Assembly (NCBI GenBank): GCA_017591395.1
Contig: WEDG01004255.1
Span: forward strand, 37,490 to 101,489
Reading direction: 5' to 3'
DNA: 64,000 nucleotides
Source: Schistocephalus solidus
Lineage: Eukaryota > Platyhelminthes > Cestoda > Diphyllobothriidea > Diphyllobothriidae
In this document: positions 46,761-56,665 of the stretch, piece after piece
How the letters are laid out: each line of letters opens with the position of its first letter
Numbering within the stretch: position 1 is the stretch's first letter
The notes under the pieces: model-generated
Databases searched by the model: none
Told to the model about the DNA's origin: nothing
Seen by the model: the letters and a program-made list of their open reading frames with translations, nothing else
Position numbers and translations under genes: made by a program

Positions 46761-47443
46761 CACTAAAAATGACACAAAAACAACAAAGAGGGAGCGGTGC
46801 CTCGGATCCCAAGCGAAGTGGGAATTAAATAAAGGTCACATTCAGAAGCGGCAACGACAGTCTGTTAACTAGATCCGGGGGCCCAGTTTTCCCGTAGGCT
46901 TGCTGCCTTCCAAGCCACAAACTTTAAGCACACCTTGATAGCTTCAAACGCGTCAGATTGTTTATATTGAGGGAAAAGGTGCTAAGCCGTCGTCCCTCAT
47001 TCTCTTTCCCCACCACCCCTTGTCACGCCACTGTCAGAGCCGTTCAGTTGGAAGGTTCAGGAGTAAGTGCACTGGCTGACAGTGCAAGTGAAACTGTCTT
47101 CGCACGCCAGACCCGCTTGATACTCACATCAGCATTACCAAAACCGTGCGGGGGGGGTAAGAAGGAGCCGTCGCCGTCTGACTCCCGGTCAAGTCATCAG
47201 TCACTCAACGCATAACACACACCAGCCAAAAGATTTTAATAAACCAGGATAGTCTCAGGCTCAGATCACATATCCTGCAGAGGGGTAACATGGAGAAGGA
47301 GCCGAGGATGACACTGCCCTCTCAGTCATAGGTGGTGGTTGAAAACAGGTTTTGTGTGGTGTTGCGTGTGATCGTGCGTGATGTAGATGCTGATGAGGAG
47401 TGGTTATATTGCTGTAAAGCCGGCAGCGGTCTACTGCAGGATG

Positions 47444-47749
47444 TCATAGAAACGCATATGGCCTACTAGGCCCACACGGTGTGTGCAAGTGCGAAAATTT
47501 GAGGAGCGTGCGGTGAGTGTATGCTGGCGCACCGGGAACTGGCCCGCTGTTCTTTGTGCGATGGATTATTAAGTGGTCGACTAGGTCGGTGCGTGACGTG
47601 CATGTGCGGTGACAATGAGGACATAATAGGTCGGGAGGTGCTGAAACTGTAAGTGCTACTAATACATGTTTTTCCTGGGGCAGATTGGGTAGGTGGGGCG
47701 AGAGTGATAGACGAATGATGTGTTCCTCGCACTGCTTTGGGGGCCTCAT
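47444..47749 (-). mobile_element. LINE-like C-terminal zinc-finger fragment
   Basis: The minus-strand frame carries one canonical C2H2 finger, CPHCHRTCTSRTDLVDHLII followed by H (C-x2-C-x12-H-x3-H), then HRTKNSGPVPGAPAYTHR. In flatworm genomes I associate such single fingers followed by GEPVPGAPTYT-like tails with the C-termini of non-LTR retrotransposon proteins; this is recollection, not a search. Only the last ~100 codons are present; no reverse transcriptase is visible upstream on that strand. A host zinc-finger gene is the alternative. Confidence 0.5.
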
Positions 47750-47759
47750 TGACTGATCA

Positions 47760-49410
47760 GGCCGATACGTGAATCAGACGGGTTTGTGACTACAAAAATG
47801 GTAGTAGAGGCTATGTCGGTCACGATCGCAACACTGGTTCTTGTTAGCTCGTATGTTAGATGAATTTCGGAGAGTAGTGGTCATGACGAAATTGCAATGA
47901 AATTCGCTGTCCTTGATGAACATATGGCCGAAAATCGCACGAGGCATCTGAATGTCCTGGAGCCTTGTAAGCATCTGCGGCGTGTCTGAAGGGACTACAG
48001 ACACGGATAAGCCGGCCACACGTTTTGTGGCAGTTCGCCCCCGCAATCGCCGTCGCTAGGCCAAATTGCCTTTCTGTTCGCGTAAAGATCGCGGACGATT
48101 CGCTGCTGGAGCCATCCGCAGCTTACCACAAGCCAATCAACGTGCATCATTCACTGATTGGCTGACGGAGTTCAAGTACACGCTCTGGGTCTGAAAATCG
48201 CAAAGGGGAAATGGACACTTTCCTGAAGAGACAACTTGCGGCAATTACTTCCGTAGGTTTCTTGGCGCTATTTTGTGTCAGAAAAAGCTCATCCAGTCCA
48301 ACCTTTCTTCCCTGACTTTTGATTCGGGAACCCTCGTGTTGCGATCACCAGGAACTCTTGCGTCCATGCCCCCTCCATTGTCACGGTTCTTCCTGGACTC
48401 AGAATTGACTTTCAGGAGTCTGGGGAGGTCTTCAAAGGTGTCGGGTTATGATTTCCTTGCATGCAAACACCCACAGCAAAGCCGCTGTAGAACATCCGAT
48501 TGGCACGTATTCGTCGTTCATACTCATTATGCGGTAGCTCTATCGCGGTTGTGCCTGCCTGAGAAAGGCATTGGTACTGAGAACGGATAACATGATTTGA
48601 CGGCGGTTGGTAAATGACCATTGCCTTCTCCGTGCTGACGATCTATTCGAATTCGGAGCAGGCGGAAGTGTAGAGGTCTACAACCGCGCTGCATGTCCTC
48701 CTCGTTGTGGTGTTTTATGTGCAGTTGTCGGCTAACAATGTCGTGAACGTGGACCCTAGATACTCTCGAAGAAGTTTGATGCAACGAATGTTGAATAGTC
48801 AGTTGGTGGTTCCGTATCCGATGTCGATTCCACAAATTTGGACACGACTTCACCACTAGAGTTCCACACTGTCAACAGGGGAGCAATCTTCTATAACTTG
48901 GTTGTTACAAACTGAATGGGGTGGGATTGTGAAGTGGCGATTACACGAATGCGCTTGAGGTGAGATCAAGTACCGAGCAGACACTGAACTCTTCAAAATG
49001 TAGGGACTGCATCCCATGTAGATGTCCAAGAGGACGAGATTCACGGCCTTCTGCCTGCCGATGGCGGAGCACTGAATCACGTACAGGAAGTTGAGCCCTT
49101 TTCAATCTGGATGGATAAGCTTTGGGCAAACCATCAAAATGGACAAAACAACGACCGGCCATCATTTGACACCAACTATGGAATACACCGAGCATATGCT
49201 TACTGACAATTCAGATTCTCTATTTGGGCAACATAGTTTCAAGAAATGCTACAACCGACGATGAAAGTGTAGCCCCGACCCCCGAAAGACACAAGCAGTA
49301 GACATATTGCCGTCTTCAGAAAAAAATCGTTAATGTCCTCCATAAGGCCACAGTTCCCGCGGCGCTGTTGTACCACAACAAATCAGATGAAGAGTGACTC
49401 GTGGCCTTCA
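47760..49410. other. Unassigned region, moderately G/C-rich
   Basis: Several overlapping 70-110 codon frames on both strands (for example 48273-48590 plus, 48527-48856 minus, 48941-49195 minus) suggest decayed coding sequence, perhaps another mobile element. I recognise no domain. Confidence 0.3.
48131..48163 (+). repeat. Perfect 9-base inverted repeat with CCAAT motifs
   Basis: AGCCAATCA and TGATTGGCT are separated by 15 bases, giving two inverted CCAAT-box-type sites. It could be regulatory or a chance palindrome. Confidence 0.4.
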
Positions 49411-49424
49411 CTACTCGTGTTTCG

Positions 49425-49510
49425 CAGTTTGCTTTGGGCTCTTAGGAATTGTATAATGAGCCCAAAGGCAAATTCAAGTCATGCCAGTGACTGGTTAAAA
49501 TCACATTTCT
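49425..49510. repeat. Opposed SINE family A tail fragments
   Basis: GCTTTGGGCTC and GAGCCCAAAGGC form a perfect 10-base inverted repeat (49432-49441 and 49458-49467). They match the CTTGGGGCTCAC tail of family A on one strand then the other. It is followed by CCAGTGACTGG, as near 41030. Confidence 0.5.
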
Positions 49511-50109
49511 AATCGGGCTGGCCTGCACAAATAGCTAGCAAGGGAGAAGATTAAGGTAAATGGGTCTCGTCCATAAGGCCCAGTTGTCTTGCTATTGTAA
49601 TCGACGCCCACCCAAAAATGCTATCAATTTCCGGCGTTCTTGTTCAAGGCTCATTGCTTCAAGGTCATGCCAATTCGAAGCGAGTGGTTTCAGGCTCGCC
49701 GACCTGCAGACCCTTGACTGACTTCCACTCGCACACGAACGTGCGGCCAGATGGTCGTGGCGGCCCAACGCCCACTTGAACACCTCAGCCCACAGTCGAC
49801 GCAGCATGGGTCACTAGACGCGACACCTACGTAGGCAGCTGCCACCTCTCTCTCTCTCGTTCAGGTATGACTGGACGCAGTCAACACTAACGCAGGGCTT
49901 GACAGTGGCCACTGCCGCATGGGACAGAAACTCAGGACTATATGCGCACTAAATCCCTAAATCTGTTGCCTTCTGTATTTTCCCATAACACGGGATTTGA
50001 CCTGATTCTTTTTAGTGCTCCAAGTACAAACACCGCTTGGATGCTAAACTTTAAAAAACAAACGCGCTTACTACGAGGACGCTGTGCACTTGCCTGCGGG
50101 GTTGAAGAT

Positions 50110-50400
50110 CGAGACCCAAAACGAGTAAGGGCGAGTATGTCCCGTAATTCGATCGGTGAGCGCCCTCTAACGTAGTTGCCATTTCCGATCGAAAGCGACA
50201 AGACAACGAGCCCGGGACTCAATGCTTAGGGTGTTGGACCTAACCAGAAGAGCGAGGGTTCGAGCGTCAGATGCTGCAACAGCTGCGGTTGCGTATGGAT
50301 GGCTGATGACGGCTAAAAATGCAGAAATAACCATTTCAACCTCCATTGTCTTTGTCGGCAGCCCCAGATCGGTGAGCGCCAAACTGTCATCGATATCAGG
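50110..50400 (+). repeat. SINE family A, plus strand, with leading tail
   Basis: GTATGTCCCGTAATTCGATC and GGTGAGCGCC (tail end) are followed by CCGATCGAAAGCGACAAGAC, the head GAGCCCGGGACTCAATGC (A box), GAGCGAGGGTTCGAGCG (B box), the body GTATGGATGGCTGATGACGG, AACCATTTCAACC, GTCTTTGTCGG and again GATCGGTGAGCGCC. Tail-head-body-tail order means a direct dimer or internal recombination. Confidence 0.75.
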
Positions 50401-50529
50401 CGCGAATCCATTTGATTTTATCGCCACAATAAAATCAACAGTCTGAAAGACGCACACCACAGAGGACTACGTTCACCATTGAGTCGCGTCTTTCATCATA
50501 TCCCACAGGCCACGTAAAACCATCTCCTT

Positions 50530-52105
50530 GGCAGAAGTGAAGGCCATTGACAGACTCAAGAGGGACAATGCAATTTTGATTTTTCCAGTGGACAAAAGGT
50601 GCGCAACCGTGAGCTTGGACAAGTTGGATTACGTAGCAAAAGCAGATGTGCTACAGAAGGCTAGCTAGTCATACAGAGTCATCAAATCTGACCCCATGAA
50701 ACCCCTCGAAGGTCAAATAACCAAGAGCCCGAATCTAACGTGGAACCAGCGGGTAATATCCGAAAACGATTAGCGACAGATGAAATGGCAGGATGTTGTC
50801 GTAGCACGCTTATATGGCCTACCAACAATCCACAAAGCAAACATTCCCTTGCGACCAGTCGTGGCACTGAAGGCACACGTACCTACTGGCTAGCGTTCAA
50901 AACACTGAGGTAGAAGCTGATGGAGTGCTTAGAACACACAGTCGTATCAGCAATACACTCCCTGGAAAAAGTCAGAGGCATCGAAAAAGCCCCCGAGGAA
51001 ATAATAGTATCCTTTGACGTTATCTCCCTCTTCACATTGACCCCTAAAGAATTAGCCATGAGAGTCATCAGCAACCTACTGGAGAGAAGGTGCAAGGAGG
51101 AGAACCAAGCACGCGATGAGGTTACTGGACTACTGCTTACCCATGTACTTCATATTTAACAGCCAGCTCTACGAGCAAATCCAAGGAAACCCCATGGGCG
51201 CCACGATCGCCGGCCACTTCGCAGAGTTGGTCCTGCAGGAAATAGAAACACGAGTCGTTCTGTCCCACAAATCGCAATTTTGGGTGGGGTACGTGAACGA
51301 AACCTCTTTTATGCTGCACCGACACACGAACGACACCTTGAAAAATAAATTTAACTGTATTTTACTTGAAATTCAATTTACATTAGAGTCGGAAAGGGAA
51401 GCTGAAATTCCTTTCCTGAATGTCCAGGTGTCGAGGCGGGAAGATGGAGCCCCATAAATTGGTGTCTTCAAAAAGCGACAAACACGGAGACAATCCTTCA
51501 CTTCAACAACAAACACCCCCGATCACATAAGTGCAATTCTGTCCAGACACTTTTTACGCATCAACATCCGCCGCAGAACATAGGCCGAGAGGCTGCAGGA
51601 TCCCATGGCAACTCCTCCTCTCCAATGGATACCCGCGGACCTCATAAACAAATGCTTGTATCGAAGACACACGAAAACTGACGAGGAGCATAAACCCCGA
51701 AATTCTTCGTGCCCTGCCCTACGTGACTGACGTCTCCTACGCCACTGAAGGCACGCTGAGACCCTTCAGCACGAGTTTTGGTGACAGGCCGAAAGTCACC
51801 ATCCGGCGCCTGATCATGCAACCTAAGTGGCGGCTACCGCCTGAGGACACGTCACGAGTTGTTCTACGTGTCAACTGTCCAGCTAATTGCCGCAGTATGT
51901 CCTAGCCGTAAAGCGAAACTATGTACGACTGCAGGTCGTGATGAACAGCCTCGAAAATAATCATCCATTTGGTTTTGCTAGTACGCAAGTAGTCGACCGG
52001 GTTGAAAGCAAAGCGGCAAGAGAGATAACCGAGACCTGTCAATCTATTCATAAGTCGATCAACCAAGAATCGATCTACCCGCGCCGTCAGACACCACTCA
52101 GGTGA
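50530..52105 (+). mobile_element. Penelope-like element A (RT plus partial GIY-YIG)
   Basis: Fragments of a Penelope-like reverse transcriptase run in order across several frames: VKAIDRLKRDNAILIFPVDK (near 50536), ARLYGLPTIHKANIPLRPV (near 50812), ISFDVISLFT-type motif at about 51010-51037, QIQGNPMGATIAGHFAE near 51178-51230, and EIPFLNVQVSRRE near 51403. The catalytic box reads YVNETSF (51289-51309) instead of Y-V-D-D, so it cannot polymerise. Downstream, RPKVTIRRLIMQPK and RVVLRVNCPANC lead into the back half of a GIY-YIG endonuclease (51870-52105, ending QSIHKSINQESI). Stops and frameshifts are frequent. Penelope elements prime at DNA ends and carry this endonuclease C-terminally. Confidence 0.8.
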
Positions 52106-52639
52106 GAAGAGAGAGCCAATGAAAAAAGGTGTCCGGTGGCCCTATCAGGAGTGAGTAACAAACTATATATTTCCCATTTTATCTATTTCCGATGATGCGA
52201 TCAAGTACGAGTGTGAAATGCCAGATGATTATTAAACCATCCCACCGAGAGATCGAATTACCTCATTCCCTCTCAACACCTGGGGTCAGCATTTTCGCAA
52301 ATACAATTCAGTCCATGAACTCGCCCCTATACTTCTTCGGGAGATGAACGCTATAAGATATATAAACCTGGAGTCTTAGCCCATGTCAATATATAGTCTT
52401 CTAAATTGAGCCAAAACACAATGCTCGGATGAAGAGTTATCATGCAGAGCTGAAATACCTCTTTAGCTTAGTTTTCGAAAATTGATACCCTAGTGACTTT
52501 GTGCGCCAGGGCATGAAGCGGCAAATTCAAACAGAAAGGCATTTCAAACGATAGGGCTACCTAGGCACCAAAACCAATGACTTAGAGAACTCCCGATACG
52601 TGAAAAATGTATCTTAGCTTGTCGAAAGACAAATAAGAA

Positions 52640-53012
52640 ACCACCAGATACAAGAAGCACATCACCCCGCATCGACCCTACGCGAGCAGCTAGCAAACCC
52701 AGAGGAATGGGTTGGCTATCTTTATAGAAAAGTTGTTGACTAAAAAATCCCATGTTCTAGTTGTGATGTCGTTTATTGTGGCCAAACTAGGTAGTGTGTC
52801 TCAACCCACCTACAAGAACATCAGTTAGCGGTCAGAAGGCGAGATCATCTATCCAAAATGGCTATGCACACACGGGAAACAGGGCACAAACTTGCGTGTG
52901 GGAACACTCGGACTGTTAGCACCTGCCAAATCAGAAAAGGCCGTGAATTCCTGGGGGCAATGCAGTCAATTGAGGCATATATCAATCGGCATATCGATCT
53001 TGATGCCACATA
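52640..53012 (+). mobile_element. Penelope-like element B, GIY-YIG end
   Basis: A second, different Penelope C-terminus. STLREQLANPEEW near 52672 is followed by CSSCDVVYCGQTR (52753-52791; the VY..GQT core of GIY-YIG), an in-frame stop, then THLQEHQLAVRRRDHLSKMA, HTRETGHK and ending in MQSIEAYINRHIDLDAT at about 53010. The linker and cysteine spacing differ from those of element A 600 bases upstream, so two lineages are stacked in the same orientation. Confidence 0.75.
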
Positions 53013-53689
53013 AAAAATCATGAAGGAGAAATTCAAATGCGCACAGACAATCACGGCGGAATGACAAAGTTTCTATTTTCCTAAAGAATTTCATCGGAAA
53101 AATCGAGTTGCACTCGTGATACCAACCAGTGGTCAAACGGAAGAAATGAAAAGTGGGAGAGAATATCACACTAGACCATTTAGTGTGACAGAACAGACAG
53201 ACCAGTAGCGTACTGAGTCCCTGTATGTTTGTGAGCGAGGAGATAGGGAAGGCAGAACATTTACGGCTTACTGTGCTGAAGGGGGGAGGGTAGATCAGTC
53301 AGACTCCGGATTGCTGGACTAACGGTCGTTGATGTGCGATTCGGGCAAGAGACAGTACGTCGTGAACGGAGGCCCTCGCAATGGGCGTCCAGCTCAACAT
53401 GGCGGTGGATACTACCCGTACTGTAGTACCAAACTTCGACAAATTCTCTGGCTCGTTCGGTGTTGGCCATGGCGACGACCCAGGTAGCATTCCGGCTGAA
53501 TCTCGAAAATTCACAAGCACAACTCGAGTTTTCCGAAGAACCTGTTTCCCTTTTTCATTTTATCGCTCGAAATGCATACCACCACTGATCTTTATATGTT
53601 GGAAGGGCACTCAGTGATCGAAATGCGAAACCTGTTGGTCGTATTGTACCTTTGGACTCGATTTAAAACCCTCGATGACAGTTACATAG

Positions 53690-53805
53690 CGGTTGAGTGA
53701 ATGACCAAAGATCTCGTGTTGGAATCCCGGAGACCCCAACCTTGTGGTTGATTATGACTGATGACGGCTTATAAATCAGAAATGGCCATTCCAATATTCC
53801 GCATC
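53690..53805 (+). repeat. SINE family A, truncated
   Basis: A degenerate head (TGAGTGAATGACCAAAGATC) is followed by the body ATTATGACTGATGACGGCT, TATAAATCAGAAATGGCCAT and TCCAATATTCCG. Confidence 0.6.
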
Positions 53806-54479
53806 TCGTGTAAGAAAGAATAAAGCAAGAAAGACGGCGTGTTGGTTCGAAACTTTGGATGTACGGTGAAAATCAAGTGAAAGCAACGTTTACAGTTTGA
53901 AAGAGTACGCAGGAGGCGACAGGGCGCATGAGATATGAGACTAAAAACGAAGGAATTCTCTTACACAGCCTTTCGCTTTTCCAGATACAATCGAAAAAAC
54001 TTATATATACACACACACACAGTCAAAGGAAACTTCGTCCATTCCTACAGTGATTGGAGGATAGGAGTCAACCTAATAAAGGGACTTGAGATCGTTCCTA
54101 AAAATATAAAAAGGAGAATATGTACATAGAGAAGGTAAAATAAAAAATTTTGATCGGCAACCAAAAACAGTTTGACGAGTATGTCAATCACCTAAGCACT
54201 AGAAGAGCAGTAAATTGATGCAGGGGATCCGTAAGAACGTTGGAGCTCTTGTAGGGCGTCTAACGCATTGTTCAACCCAGATCGCAACAGACAACTGCTA
54301 TGGTACTGACGCAACCAATTTCAGCACGCAATGGGATATTTGCTTAAAGTGCAGAAATACACTTGTCCGGCCCTCAACATGGAAATGACGGCGTCGTTAT
54401 CGCCGAGCTCTCGAACAGCCCTAGATACAGCCACATATGTCAACCTTTTTTAAAATTATAATTTAAATAAAGGATGAAG

Positions 54480-55170
54480 AGCGAGAGGCTTAACGTAGAA
54501 ACAGAGGAAGGTAGGGTCGATAAAATAACCACAGACTTTGGCAGGATGAAGATGAGAAGGAGGAGGGGTAAAAGGCCGAGGAGGTGGGATAGGAATGGAG
54601 TGGGAGGACCGGATCAAATGTGGGTGGAAAGGGATTAGAAGCCGAGGACCTGTAAACGGCTCAGGACGAACCGTGTGACAATAAGGGGAGGGAGAAGATC
54701 AGGAAAATGGTCAAGAGAGGGAGTGAGAGGGTGAGATAAGGGCAGGACGGATTGGGCAGATAGACAAGGAGAGTGGAAAGAAATAAGGACAAGGGGAAAG
54801 AAAAGGTGACTGAGAAAAAGATGAGGCGGAAGGAGGAGGGGGAGAGGACTAGATGTGGTCAGAAGCGACACTAAAAGGGGTAACAAGGCAGGAAGGGAAG
54901 AGCAGAAAGGGAGAGAAAAAATAGATGGGGGGGGGGCAGGAGATGAAGAGGGAGCAAAAGAAACGGAAACTTGATAAGACAAAAACGCACAGAATATTGT
55001 CGGGCAGATCCTCAAGACTCGATTTTGGCAAAACGAGAAAGAGGCCACGAACGCGACTAAGGCAGAGTTGATAGAGGGAGGCCTCCAAATGCAGCACGTA
55101 TACGTCATTCAGCATCTTCAGGTCTACAACCACAAAGCGAATACCCGAGAGAGAGGGGGGATCATATGTT
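54480..55170 (+). repeat. About 690-bp purine-rich strand
   Basis: The plus strand is almost entirely G and A in long runs (GGAGGAGGGG, GGGGGGGGG at about 54930, AAGGAAGGAAG-like blocks). It encodes only a leucine/serine/proline-rich minus-strand frame (157 codons), which I treat as compositional. Such mirror-like polypurine tracts can form triplex DNA. Confidence 0.7.
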
Positions 55171-55284
55171 TTGAAATTTAAAATAAGTTTAAGATTAATT
55201 AGCACCTAACAGAGAATGCCTATGACAGCAGAAAAGACAATGCAGCGGATAGTATCATAGGCAGACGAACATTGCCAGAAAATA

Positions 55285-55505
55285 CAAGGAGTTTTGAATG
55301 ATCATTTCTGGCTTATAAGACGTCATCAGCAAGCCATACCTAATACCAGGCGGTGCACCACCCGAGGCTCGAACGACCGATTTGTTGATTAGAAACCCAA
55401 TGCTCTAACCCACTGCACTCCGGGCTCGTTATTTTGCCGGAGTAAATGGGGAATATTTACATTGCTGATGAACGCTCACCAATCGGATCATTTTAACGAC
55501 AGCAG
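55285..55505 (-). repeat. SINE family A, minus strand
   Basis: In reverse: ATCATTTCTGGCTTATAAGA, CGTCATCAGCAAGCCATACC, GGTGCACCACCCGAGGCTCG (B box region GAGGCTCGAACGACC), TCTAACCCACTGCACTCCGG (A box region), TTTGCCGGAG, then GAACGCTCACCAATCGGATC. Confidence 0.7.
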
Positions 55506-56665
55506 TATGCACGTCTTGCGCGCATGTTACGAAGGCGAATGAGAAGCATGTCACTCTCCCAGGTACAGACGCCGAGGTATGACATAAAACGTTTATCGAA
55601 ATTGGGGTCGCAATAATGATTAGCATGCAGCATACTTAAAGATATTTCAGACACTCGAAGATGCCGACTTCTGATTGATTCTCGTTGGTCGCATGTAAAA
55701 ATCATATCCATTAACATGGATCTTTAAGTAGTACGGAGTACATCCATATATTTTTGATACCCTTACAAATCCAAGTATATTTTACAGAAGGTACGCAAAA
55801 AACCCTTGCTGTACACATTTTGTAGCAAATGTAGTCTTTTTTCTAATGCTCTACTAAAGGAAAAACTGGTAATTATGAGATTTTTTAATACAAATACAGG
55901 TATGTCAAAAGGCATCGTCTCTGCCTGTACTAATGCAAATTATGAAATATACAACATAGTACACATCCATTAAACGATTTTATGACCTATGTATCATATC
56001 TTAACATTGCTGAGGTACGTATAAGATTCCTTAAACCGAAAGTAAAACGGCAGGTCGGGTTTAAAATTATTCAGGAATTGAAAAGCTACTTAAAACTGGA
56101 CGATGACATTTCCCCGAGGAGGACATTTTTAGAGGACTACAAAATGAGTGCGAGGATCGATATTTGTGCACGTGCTTTTTCTAAAACATGCCTGGCTTTA
56201 TAGGGGTACCACAGATCGTACTAGCTAGGAAGCCAGTTTGGTGAGTGGTATTTTTTTAGGACGGCCCAAAAGATGCACACTAGAACAACACATCATCACA
56301 TTTCAGAATGTTAGCTAACGCCTCATGAGATACGTCACATACTGTTTATCGTAGCATTCTACACATGTTGCCAAGAAAGACCCGGACGGTAAGTTCAGGC
56401 CCATCTACCATCATCAATCAGCCATTGCCGCCAATGGGGAAGGTGGAGTTCATTGAGCGTAAGAGGGCGGAAAACGAGAGAAACGTTTTGCCTTAGAGAA
56501 GAAATCCACAGCCATCAGAGCTGGACGCGCACGAGTAAATAGAGACCTACAAGAGCTAATGGCAAACCAAACCTTCCGACTTGTTATAGAAAGCGTAGCT
56601 GCTAGTTAATTTTGGATCACTCCAAAAAAGCATGCCAAACCACTTAATCGAGGCGGGAACAAGAC

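Noticed and set aside
54635..55205. Minus-strand 157-codon L/S/P-rich frame as a membrane protein
   Set aside because: It is explained by the purine-rich strand; no stops occur because of composition, and no real domain is visible.
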